Source: Fluoribacter dumoffii NY 23 (GTDB taxonomy: Bacteria; Pseudomonadota; Gammaproteobacteria; Legionellales; Legionellaceae). Taken from it: 64,000 bases of DNA. The position numbers and the translations under genes are program-made. Shown piece by piece: positions 45,564 through 53,273 of the stretch. Under the pieces are notes generated by a model, which was given only the letters and a program-made list of their open reading frames with translations, was not told the DNA's origin and ran no database searches. Positions within the stretch are counted from its first letter, which is position 1. Each line of letters starts with the position of its first letter. Location of the stretch: positions 1,936,777 to 2,000,776 of the forward strand of contig NZ_CM001373.1 in NCBI RefSeq assembly GCF_000236165.1, written 5' to 3'.

Positions 45564-45585
45564 TGTAAAAACAGGATCCTTGGGG

Positions 45586-45715
45586 GGTATTGTTATATTG
45601 TGTTCTTCCTGCATGGAAAGGACATGCCCCCACTCAGACCAAGGCACTCATCGCCACTGCCTAGGGCTCGCGACTTATTCACGGCCTGCAGGTGGGGCGA
45701 TCAATTAACAATACC
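45586..45715. repeat. GC-rich segment bounded by 10-bp inverted repeats
   Basis: GGTATTGTTA (45586-45595) and TAACAATACC (45706-45715) are perfect inverted repeats bounding 130 bases. The inside is clearly more GC-rich than its surroundings and holds further partial pairing (GCCCCCAC against GGTGGGGC). No convincing frame covers it. It may be a small mobile-element remnant (MITE-like) or a structured RNA. Confidence 0.5.
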
Positions 45716-45836
45716 TCAAAAAATAGAAAGTTTGTTGCTGCATTGGAAAGAATTCGGGAATTACTCTATTCTTAAAAAGTTTGAGTCATCGATTCAAACC
45801 AAATTTTTTTAATCTATATTTATAAGGATATGAATA

Positions 45837-46082
45837 ATGAATGCATGGAATAGTGTAATTTTTGTGAAAAGCAACAAGTCAATGTCTGACATGAATGCAA
45901 TGGCGAAATGGGATGGCGTAGAGAGTATGTGGTCTACATCAGGTGAATGGGATTGGTGCATTAAGCTGGATCAAAAATCATCAACTCCTGAAAAAGCCGA
46001 GGCTTTCGTTGCTCGTATGCGTGACGGTCACTGGGCAACTGAAACCAAAACTAATTGGTGGAAAGAAGTTTCTGCAAAATAA
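45837..46082 (+). CDS. Small conserved-looking protein, 81 residues
   Basis: The sequence NSVIFVKSNKSMSDMNAMAKWDGVE, split across a possible beta-alpha unit, then STSGEWDWCIKLDQ and HWATETKTNWWKEV, suggests a small alpha-beta fold, perhaps like the ligand-binding (RAM) domain of Lrp proteins, but without DNA-binding part. It is unusually tryptophan-rich (six Trp). AAGGA precedes ATG 45837, and a strong hairpin follows at once. Function unknown. Confidence 0.65.
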   Translation: MNAWNSVIFVKSNKSMSDMNAMAKWDGVESMWSTSGEWDWCIKLDQKSSTPEKAEAFVARMRDGHWATETKTNWWKEVSAK

Positions 46083-46087
46083 TTTTT

Positions 46088-46113
46088 GGACTCGGAGCTC
46101 ATGCTCCGAGTCC
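46088..46113. terminator. Strong GC-rich hairpin after the 81-residue gene
   Basis: GGACTCGGAGC (46088-46098) and GCTCCGAGTCC (46103-46113) form a perfect 11-bp stem with a 4-base loop just after the stop. There is no T-run downstream on the plus strand, so it may protect the mRNA 3' end rather than act as a classical terminator. Confidence 0.7.
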
Positions 46114-46357
46114 ATTCAATTGCAATTCATTCCACATCGTGGTCCAACTCTTGAGTCTCTCTCCTCTTTCGCGGGCTTTTTATACCGCAGACAATATCTA
46201 ACCATTATGGCAAATAAAAATCTCAACTTGCAAAAAATTTCACAACAAAATCTGCGGCTGCAAAATTTTTTATAAAAAGAGTGTACGCGGATTAAAAATA
46301 AATTCCCTTAATATAAAAAAAGCTTTAAATTTTAAGTTTTACCGTTGAACGACTCAC

Positions 46358-47260
46358 ATGAAATCAAAACTTTTTTTCCTATTACTCTTTTTTATCAATG
46401 CCGCATTTGCAGATCCCTGGTTCACAGGCCCTTTGCTTGCACCTGCTGGAAGAACAATACCGGCAGGACATGTTAATTTTGAACCCTATGCATTTTTTAG
46501 CGGCTACCCAAAAGGATTTAGAAATTTTGAAGTAGTTCCTATTGTAAGCCTTGGGGTTCTTAGCTTTTTAGATTTACAAACTTCCTTGCCTTATGATTAC
46601 AGTTGGGATAATGGACAACATGGAAACGGCATTGGAGATACCAGTTTGGCCGTAGGCGTTCAAGTTTTGCGACAAAAAGATAATTCTTGGCTTCCTGATC
46701 TGCGGGTTGTACTTCAGGAAATTTTTCCAACAGGACGCTATGAAAACCTGGATGCCGATAAATTGGGAACGGATCAGACAGGGCTAGGCGCTTTCCAAAC
46801 CTATCTTGGGTTTAACTTTCAAAAATTGATTCTCTTGCCTAACAAGCATTATTTGCGCACCCGTTTGAGTTTGGTTGGGGCAACATTTAGCGATATCACC
46901 GTGCATGGAGTAAACGTTTTTGGCGGTGCCCCCGGAACAGTGGGCAAGGTAAAACTTGATAACAGTTATTCTGCTGATCTGGCGTTTGAATATACATTAA
47001 CGCAACACTGGGTGCCTGTTTTCGAAGTGCTGTATGTACACAGTCCTGGAAGTCATTTTGATGGGAACCCTGGATTTACTCCCGGAGGGACAGTTGCCAC
47101 TTTAGGAGGAAGGGCAAACGAACAAGCTTCGCTTGCTCCAGCAATTGAATACAATTTTACCTCCAATTTGGGGCTTATTGGCGGTGTTTGGTTTTCGGTG
47201 ACCGGACCGCATGCTGCTAAATTTGTCTCTGTAGCATTAGCTCTAAACTGGTATTTTTAG
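46358..47260 (+). CDS. Outer-membrane beta-barrel-like secreted protein
   Basis: A signal peptide (LFFLLLFFINAAFA, cut after residue 18) precedes 282 residues rich in alternating hydrophobic strands and glycine/aromatic residues, ending NWYF with a C-terminal Phe, as in outer-membrane barrels. The pattern resembles proteins annotated as transporters of the phenol-degradation meta-pathway type. Substrate unknown. Confidence 0.72.
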   Translation: MKSKLFFLLLFFINAAFADPWFTGPLLAPAGRTIPAGHVNFEPYAFFSGYPKGFRNFEVVPIVSLGVLSFLDLQTSLPYDYSWDNGQHGNGIGDTSLAVGVQVLRQKDNSWLPDLRVVLQEIFPTGRYENLDADKLGTDQTGLGAFQTYLGFNFQKLILLPNKHYLRTRLSLVGATFSDITVHGVNVFGGAPGTVGKVKLDNSYSADLAFEYTLTQHWVPVFEVLYVHSPGSHFDGNPGFTPGGTVATLGGRANEQASLAPAIEYNFTSNLGLIGGVWFSVTGPHAAKFVSVALALNWYF

Positions 47261-47294
47261 ATCCAAAGTGTAGAAATCAACCCTCTTTATCCTG

Positions 47295-47434
47295 TATAAT
47301 GGCTATATTTTAACCACATAGTATTTAATCAGTATAGGTTGGGCCTTTGCGCCCACTATTTTTCATTATTTTCCAACTTGAAAAAACCATGGTCATCCTC
47401 TTTCCCGGAGACTAAATTAAGCAACCTATACTGA
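47295..47434 (+). promoter_or_regulatory. Promoter and structured leader of the 281-residue gene
   Basis: A perfect TATAAT (47295-47300) should start transcription near 47307. The leader then contains TCAGTATAGGTTG (47329-47341) pairing with CAACCTATACTGA (47422-47434) over 13 bp, enclosing 80 bases that include a smaller hairpin GGGC-CTTTGC-GCCC (47341-47354). The closing stem ends about 20 bases before the start codon, next to AAAGGGA. This could be a cis-regulatory RNA or a small RNA. Confidence 0.5.
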
Positions 47435-47455
47435 ACAATTAAAAAAGGGATAAAT

Positions 47456-48301
47456 ATGTACTCATTTTTTAATTTACAAACCTTCAACGCATTAGAATTA
47501 ACCTCCCATGACCGATTATTTTTACATCTGTTTCATCAGGCAAAAGATAACGAAAAAATAGATTTAATTAAAAAGCAAAAAATTGAAGTGATTGCCCGTA
47601 CTGCTTATCATGAAAAAGAGTTCGAAACATTTTGTAATCGGGAAGAATTAAGGAGTTACTGGGAAGAAATCTGGTGTAGTTATGGTGCCGCATTATCGCT
47701 GCAAAAAAAATTGCCTGTAATTTTATTTTTTTCTCAACCTCAATTAAATCAGTTCAATTTGGTGCGGGGTGCATTTTTTTTTAATTTGTCTCAAGAAATG
47801 AGAAAAGAAATAAAACGCGATTTTGGCTATTCCGAGATGGAAGCAATCAAGATGGCAATTCAATACGGCTCTGTACATGCAGTCCAACGTTATAATGACT
47901 ATCTTTATTCAAAACTTCAGCAAGCAAGCGACAATGACGCCGAGGCCCTTTATCAGGAACTTATTGCCAATAGCGAGAGAATGCTTCCTCATTACGGCAG
48001 TTACGGATATATGGTTTTAGCCGAAGCCTTTACCCACTATTGTTTTTGGCTGGTTAAAGAGCAGGAAATTGGAAAGATGCAATTAACTCATTCACGAGTT
48101 CTTGAATCACTGGATAAAGCAGAACAAATTTTAAAAGAGAGCCACTACAGCATTCAAAATGCAAGCATAGGGCAGGGTCTCAAATACAGTAATTCCCTGG
48201 GATTTGACTCACCGGCCCCAGCAAGGGAATTTTTTCTTCAATCCTATGAGGCATTGCTAAAGAGCGTGTGCACTAGCAACTCGATGCTGTTACCCACATA
48301 A
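47456..48301 (+). CDS. Hypothetical protein, possibly a Legionella-restricted family
   Basis: This 281-residue soluble protein has aromatic-rich helical segments (YWEEIWCSYGAALSL, HYGSYGYMVLAEAFTHYCFWL). I do not recognise a catalytic motif. It may belong to one of the Legionella-specific DUF families (DUF5630 came to mind, low confidence). AAAGGGA precedes the ATG. Its transcript has the structured leader noted above. Confidence 0.62.
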   Translation: MYSFFNLQTFNALELTSHDRLFLHLFHQAKDNEKIDLIKKQKIEVIARTAYHEKEFETFCNREELRSYWEEIWCSYGAALSLQKKLPVILFFSQPQLNQFNLVRGAFFFNLSQEMRKEIKRDFGYSEMEAIKMAIQYGSVHAVQRYNDYLYSKLQQASDNDAEALYQELIANSERMLPHYGSYGYMVLAEAFTHYCFWLVKEQEIGKMQLTHSRVLESLDKAEQILKESHYSIQNASIGQGLKYSNSLGFDSPAPAREFFLQSYEALLKSVCTSNSMLLPT

Positions 48302-48386
48302 TAAAAGCCAAAAATACTTTAATAGTCTATATTATAATTAATTAATTTAATTCTTATTTCACAGAAATAAGAGAGGTTTTATTATT

Positions 48387-49085
48387 ATGCCTAATATTTA
48401 CATCAATTATGTAATCACCTCAAATAGAGAACTGCTTATTTCAAGTTATCATGATAAGGTACAGTCCAAAGCAAATGCGTTACCTCTGGCTAAATCGAAA
48501 GATAAAAACATTAAACCAAAAGACTTGCAGCAACTGGAGGAAATACTTCCCCAACCTTTTGATGATGGGATTGTGAAAACCAAGCTTCTTAATTTATTAT
48601 CCACAATTGAAGGTGATTTTGATAAAGTAATCTACAAAGGTGATTTAAATCTCTGTACGCAAAAAAAAGAAGATTTGGCACCCTACTTATTTGACGGCAC
48701 GTTGAACCGCTTTTTTGCCGGCAGGGATGTTCAATTAATTCTAGAATCAGCTAATAAAGAATATGTAGACAATGCCATCGAATTTGCCAATGCAATTGGC
48801 TTGACTGGCGCAGTGATTCAAACCAAATCTGGAACTCCTAAAGAAGAAGCAAGATCCCAGGTTTATCCCCAACCAGAAGCAGTGAGTAAAGAAAAAAGAG
48901 AAGATTTGCCTATTCCGGAATCCAAATCAAGTGAACTGGCTCAACCCAAAATTGCAGTGCAAAATACCGCTATTTTACTTGATGCTTTGGTGAAAGTTGG
49001 AGTTTTTAATACTTCGGGTACCGAGAACAATACCAACACGAGTGAAGAGAAAGAACAAATAAAACCTAAAGGTTTGACGAATTAA
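48387..49085 (+). CDS. Hypothetical protein with Glu-rich C-terminal tail
   Basis: This 232-residue protein has a compact N-terminal domain (MPNIYINYVITSNRELLISSYHD split at the start; later GDFDKVIYKGDLNLC and FANAIGLTGAVIQTK) and a proline/serine-rich linker. The last 20 residues include SEEKEQIKPKG, like the E-block secretion signal of Dot/Icm effectors. A TATAAT (within 48330-48340) has only a single TTAATA half-site upstream, so PmrA control is doubtful. Function unknown. Confidence 0.6.
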   Translation: MPNIYINYVITSNRELLISSYHDKVQSKANALPLAKSKDKNIKPKDLQQLEEILPQPFDDGIVKTKLLNLLSTIEGDFDKVIYKGDLNLCTQKKEDLAPYLFDGTLNRFFAGRDVQLILESANKEYVDNAIEFANAIGLTGAVIQTKSGTPKEEARSQVYPQPEAVSKEKREDLPIPESKSSELAQPKIAVQNTAILLDALVKVGVFNTSGTENNTNTSEEKEQIKPKGLTN

Positions 49086-49118
49086 AAAGCGGAAAAAAAG
49101 CATCTTGACCTGCTTTTG

Positions 49119-50765
49119 TTATTTCTTTACGTCCGAGTTCAATAAAGAGATAAATTCATAGGGGCTCATGGGGCGTGAGAAATATATTCCCTGTCCATAC
49201 TTGCAACCATAGTGTTTGAGCTGTTCCCTGATATCCCCATTTTCCACACCATCAGCAAATACCTCTACTTCAAAGATTTTTGCAAGTTTAATAATGGCTT
49301 CAACAATTTTAGATTTTTTCTTGTCTCTTGCCATGTCTAAAACAAGAGATTTTTCTATTTTAATTTCATTAATGGGAAAATTGACTAAATAAGTAAAGGA
49401 AGCATATCCGCTGCAAAAATCATGGATTGCGATTTTAATCCCCAGGTCGGTTAACTGGTTTAACACCTCAATAGATTTTGCTTGATCCGATAAACAAGCC
49501 CGCTCCTTGAATTCAAGAATCAGATATTCAGGAGGAATTTTATATTCAGTCGATAGTTTTCTGATAAAAACCGGTAATTTTTTATCAATTGCATCCTGGA
49601 TTGATAAATTAACTGAAGCAAAAATTTTATATCCAGCTTTATGCCAAAGGGCTAATTGTTCGACTACATGGGTTAACATAAATGAGGTTAATTGCTGAAT
49701 CAAACTCGAACCTTGAATTAAGGGAATAAATTTTTCCATACTGATCAATCCATATTTTTCGTGCACAAAGCTGACCATAGCCTCAGCCCCAATTATTTTC
49801 CCTGTTTCCAGCTCGACTATGGGTTGAAAATAGATTTTCATTTCCTGATCTTCTATTGATTTTTTTAACCCACTCATCATGATTCTGTTGGTAGTAAAAT
49901 CCTCCTCCATATTGGCATGGTAGAGTGCATAAGGCTTTCCCTTCTTTCTTGCATGGAAAACTGCAGTCCGTGCATGATTTATCAAGGAAACGCTATTATT
50001 TCCATCCTGAGGATAAATGGCTGCCCCAGCAGTAGTACTAAGGTTGATATGAATATTGTCCACATAAAAATCAAGCGTGGTTGCCTCAACAACAGCATTC
50101 AATAACTTGTTCCAATTTATATTTTTATTTAACCTGGGTAACAATAGAGCAAATTCATCACTCTCAATCCGGGCTAAACTATTTATACCCATAGTTGCTT
50201 CGAGCATGAAAGGGGAAAGTAACATGTCTTTTAACTTTTTTACGAACTGGATTAAGACACTGTTTGCATTAAAATTACCAAAATTGTTGTGGATTACATT
50301 AAAATCATTCAATTTTAAAAGTACCACTGCTAACTCATTTGAGCGCTCAATCTTGTTGATAGCCTGCATAATTTGCTCCCCAAACAAAAGGGAATTAGGC
50401 AGCTGAGTGAACAAGTCATGCTCACTTTCATATTTTAATTTTGCCTCCAGATCGCCGCTTTTATAAAGAAGCTCCTGTGTTTTATCGGCAACCAGTGTTT
50501 CCGCGGTATTAGCCAACCCATAGCAAAACGATTGTCCCCAATAAGCAAACAAAAACGGCGTTAGATCAAGAATCCAAATAGCAGGATTTGATGTTTGCGC
50601 TCTGACAAATCCGTTTAGATTGATAAATCCTGTGACTTGATAGGACACGATAAGTGAAGCAATTAATATGCTGCAAATTGAAATACTTAAGCCAATATAA
50701 GCATATTTATTCACATAATCTTTAAAAACAGTGGAAGGCTTCGCAAGCTTGTAATTCGTATCCAT
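49119..50765 (-). CDS. Membrane GGDEF-EAL protein with degenerate catalytic motifs
   Basis: Two N-terminal membrane helices precede GGDEF and EAL domains in a 548-residue protein. The GGDEF signature reads RIESDEF (about residue 203), so diguanylate cyclase activity is unlikely. In the EAL domain the EAL motif is EAM, and the metal-binding DDFGTG is HDFCSGYAS (about 447), losing the first Asp; the later K (IKIEK) and Q (YGQGIYFSRP) remain. It probably binds c-di-GMP or a partner without enzymatic turnover, though residual phosphodiesterase activity cannot be excluded. Confidence 0.88.
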   Translation of the reverse strand: MDTNYKLAKPSTVFKDYVNKYAYIGLSISICSILIASLIVSYQVTGFINLNGFVRAQTSNPAIWILDLTPFLFAYWGQSFCYGLANTAETLVADKTQELLYKSGDLEAKLKYESEHDLFTQLPNSLLFGEQIMQAINKIERSNELAVVLLKLNDFNVIHNNFGNFNANSVLIQFVKKLKDMLLSPFMLEATMGINSLARIESDEFALLLPRLNKNINWNKLLNAVVEATTLDFYVDNIHINLSTTAGAAIYPQDGNNSVSLINHARTAVFHARKKGKPYALYHANMEEDFTTNRIMMSGLKKSIEDQEMKIYFQPIVELETGKIIGAEAMVSFVHEKYGLISMEKFIPLIQGSSLIQQLTSFMLTHVVEQLALWHKAGYKIFASVNLSIQDAIDKKLPVFIRKLSTEYKIPPEYLILEFKERACLSDQAKSIEVLNQLTDLGIKIAIHDFCSGYASFTYLVNFPINEIKIEKSLVLDMARDKKKSKIVEAIIKLAKIFEVEVFADGVENGDIREQLKHYGCKYGQGIYFSRPMSPYEFISLLNSDVKK

Positions 50766-50876
50766 AAGATTTTTAATTGATCTCCATATGTTAATTTTAG
50801 TACTTAATTTTAAAATTAGTTCAAAGCACTGTAAGTGTCTCCATTTTGTTTTTAATGAAACAATTAAAAAATTAAA

Positions 50877-50906
50877 TTGACATCATAAAGTTTAATTTGA
50901 TATGGT
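50877..50906 (+). promoter_or_regulatory. Promoter of the MFS leader transcript
   Basis: A perfect TTGACA (50877-50882) is followed after 18 bases by TATGGT (50901-50906). Transcription would start near 50913, about 250 bases before the MFS start, leaving room for a leader peptide and RNA structures. Confidence 0.55.
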
Positions 50907-50946
50907 AAGCAAAATATAGATAAAATTTAATCAATCTGCCATCAAT

Positions 50947-51081
50947 ATGAATCATCGCACTACGAACCAAAGCACTATCCTCCCTGCAGTATTAACTGCA
51001 CAGGTAATGCTATGCAATGATTCTTTGCCTGCAGCAATCTCTTCCGTAAATATTATTATTATTTTGCCCTCTTTCCCCTAG
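50947..51081 (+). CDS. Candidate Ile-rich leader peptide upstream of MFS transporter
   Basis: This 44-codon frame opens with MNHRTTNQSTILPAV and ends AISSVNIIIILPSFP. Its striking feature is a run of four consecutive ATT (Ile) codons followed by Leu, preceded by Val. Branched-chain amino-acid leader peptides such as those of ilv operons have similar codon runs. The stop codon lies inside the 5' arm of a 9-bp inverted repeat (51075-51118). It has no good Shine-Dalgarno site, so translation is not certain. Confidence 0.45.
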   Translation: MNHRTTNQSTILPAVLTAQVMLCNDSLPAAISSVNIIIILPSFP

Positions 51082-51118
51082 AGCGGTCAGTTATTTCTTC
51101 TCCGAACCTCTCTAGGGG
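51075..51118 (+). promoter_or_regulatory. Inverted repeat between leader peptide and MFS gene
   Basis: CCCCTAGAG (51075-51083) pairs with CTCTAGGGG (51110-51118) across 26 bases. No T-run follows, so it is not a simple terminator. Ribosome position on the leader frame would affect whether it forms. Confidence 0.5.
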
Positions 51119-51166
51119 AGGAATATCGGGTGTGTAAAATAACTGATTATTAATGCTGGAGGGTTC

Positions 51167-52465
51167 ATGACTCAAATACCATTCTTTCGCTTTAAAACCC
51201 ATTATATGCCCTTTGTGGTATGGTTTTTCCCACTCTCATTTTTTGCCTTTCAATTTATATTGCGCCTTTGGCCAGGTTTGATGATGCAAGAAATAATGGT
51301 GCACTTCTCAATTGATGCATCCAGTTTTGGTTTATTGGCGGCTTTTTATTATTATGGATATGCTGGAATGCAAATTCCGGTGGCATTATTGTTGGATAGA
51401 TTTGGCGCCAGATTAGTGATTTTCGTTTTTGCACTTCTTTGTGGCTTGGGCGCTTTGCTTTTTACCTCTACGAATAATTTTTACCTGGCTTTATTTAGCC
51501 GTTTTTTAATTGGCGCCTGCTCAGCTGTTGGTTTTCTGGGAGTATCCAAGGTAGTCTCTGAATGGTTCCACACCGAGCAATACTCGCACATGATTGGATT
51601 GTCTTTTAGTGTCGGGCTTTTAGGAGCAGTCTATGGAGGAAAGCCCTTAACCCAGCTGCTTTCAACTTACGGAGGCCAACGTTTAGGACTGGTTCTGGCG
51701 ATTGGTGCTATAGCTATAGGAGTTCTCGCTTGTATGGTGGTACGTACTCCCAAAAAATCTAAAACAATACCTACGAACAATATAAGCCTGTCGCAATTAT
51801 CGGTTTTATTTACCTTTAAAAAATTATGGGTTCTTGCTTTAGCCAATTTGCTAATGGTAGGTGCACTCGAAGGTTTTGCTGATGTTTGGGGTGTTCCCTA
51901 TTTAACTGCTGCCTATGGTTTTGCTAAATCAGATGCAGCCCTGCTTGTCTCCTTTATCTTCATGGGAATGTTGTTTGGGGGCCCCATGCTTGCGTTGCTG
52001 GCCAAAAAATTAGGTAATTATATGATCCTTGGAGCTTGTGGCGTCGGCCTGTCTTTAGCCTTCCTGGTCCTTCTCAGTGAGAATGTAAGTAATTGGTGGC
52101 TATTAAGTGCCCTATTCTTTTCTGTTGGACTTATGTGTTGCTACCAGGTTCTTGTATTTGCAACAGGTTCTGCATTCGTATCCAGCCAACATTTGGGAAT
52201 AACCATCGCCTTTCTTAATTGCATCAATATGTTGGGTGGGTCTTTTTTTCATACGCTGATAGGTAAAATTATGGATTATTACTGGGAAGGAAACCTGTCC
52301 CAGGCAGGTTTGAAACAATACAGTCTCCAATCTTATCATCATGCCTTACTTGCTATCCCGGTCTGCGCCCTTTTGGGAACCGTACTGATTTACCTGCTTC
52401 ATAAACGGACCCGAAAAAATTCAGAGAAGGAAACTGTGAAACAGACGACAATGGTTGAAGCCTAA
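51167..52465 (+). CDS. MFS transporter (Legionella amino-acid transporter-like)
   Basis: This 432-residue permease has twelve hydrophobic helices and an MFS motif between helices 2 and 3 (LLLDRFGARLV). The N-terminal WPGLMMQEIMVHFSIDASSFG segment is of the type seen in many Legionella permeases, some of which (the Pht family) import amino acids into bacteria in the vacuole. GGAGGG precedes the ATG by four bases. The Ile-rich leader upstream hints at a branched-chain amino-acid substrate, which is inference. Confidence 0.85.
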   Translation: MTQIPFFRFKTHYMPFVVWFFPLSFFAFQFILRLWPGLMMQEIMVHFSIDASSFGLLAAFYYYGYAGMQIPVALLLDRFGARLVIFVFALLCGLGALLFTSTNNFYLALFSRFLIGACSAVGFLGVSKVVSEWFHTEQYSHMIGLSFSVGLLGAVYGGKPLTQLLSTYGGQRLGLVLAIGAIAIGVLACMVVRTPKKSKTIPTNNISLSQLSVLFTFKKLWVLALANLLMVGALEGFADVWGVPYLTAAYGFAKSDAALLVSFIFMGMLFGGPMLALLAKKLGNYMILGACGVGLSLAFLVLLSENVSNWWLLSALFFSVGLMCCYQVLVFATGSAFVSSQHLGITIAFLNCINMLGGSFFHTLIGKIMDYYWEGNLSQAGLKQYSLQSYHHALLAIPVCALLGTVLIYLLHKRTRKNSEKETVKQTTMVEA

Positions 52466-52584
52466 TTGCAAATGGAATGCATTTTTCTCCCGAAAGAAAG
52501 TTGGGCTTTCCGCCTAACTTCACTTTTCATGCTTTTGGGAATATTTTACTCCGAATCGAAGTATTTTTTTAAATTAAATGAGTC

Positions 52585-52617
52585 GTTAAGAATCACTTAA
52601 TCTCATTCTGTTAAAAT
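52585..52617 (+). promoter_or_regulatory. Tandem PmrA-type box and -10 of the membrane protein gene
   Basis: GTTAAGAAT (52585-52593, 6 of 9 to cTTAATatT), a two-base spacer, and CTTAATCTC (52596-52604, 6 of 9) are followed seven bases later by TAAAAT (52612-52617). The match is weaker than for the two other boxes, but spacing is identical to that at 41717. Confidence 0.55.
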
Positions 52618-52645
52618 AAAACACAAGTTTTGTTTGCGGAATGCA

Positions 52646-53266
52646 ATGATGCGTGTAATGATTCTGACTTGCCTCATGTTGCCCTTAACTACTGTAGGCA
52701 GCGTAGCGCTAGTGGCCTTGATGCTCGCTCTGCTTGCACTCTGCTCTCCTGCCGTTATTTTCGGGGCAACTTTAATGGCTGCGGGAAAACTGGCTACTAA
52801 ATTCACTGAGTGGTGTTATCCCGATATGAACACCTCGTTAAAGGACCCAGGAAAAGGGCCTCTGATTACTTCCCTCTCAACAACGGCACTTCTCTTTCCC
52901 TTATTAATCGCACCAGTTACGGCAAGCTCTGCGGTACTTGCTGCACTTACTTCTGTTTTACTTGTGCCTTCCCTTGCTGTGTTGGGCGCGTATGATCTCT
53001 CCAATAAAATAATAAACCGCTTCTCATCAGGATCTGCCTCCACGCCGAAAGAGGCTCAAATAAATCACAGCTATGGGATGTTTCCACAGAATGCGAGTCG
53101 CAAACCAGAAACAACAATTACAAATTTCTTGTCCGAGGTGCCTTATTTTGGTGCACTATTTCAAAGCAAACCGGCCACTAAAAAACATCCTCATTCAGTG
53201 GATAAAGAATTTATTGAGGAAGAGACAATTCAAAATGTAACTTCTTTTAGGGATAATTTACGATAA
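52646..53266 (+). CDS. Hydrophobic protein, candidate effector
   Basis: This protein of 206 residues has about four hydrophobic helices in its first half and a polar C-terminal half ending KEFIEEETIQNVTSFRDNLR, with an E-block-like stretch (EEE). The frame opens at TTG 52634, but ATG 52646 or 52649 with GGA upstream is more likely given a transcript start near 52624. It could insert in a host membrane. No family recognised. Confidence 0.6.
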   Translation: MMRVMILTCLMLPLTTVGSVALVALMLALLALCSPAVIFGATLMAAGKLATKFTEWCYPDMNTSLKDPGKGPLITSLSTTALLFPLLIAPVTASSAVLAALTSVLLVPSLAVLGAYDLSNKIINRFSSGSASTPKEAQINHSYGMFPQNASRKPETTITNFLSEVPYFGALFQSKPATKKHPHSVDKEFIEEETIQNVTSFRDNLR

Positions 53267-53273
53267 ATCTTCC

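Noticed and set aside
48320..48345. TTAATA half-site before TATAAT upstream of the 232-residue gene
   Set aside because: No second half-site at two-base spacing; a single AT-rich match is expected by chance in this DNA.
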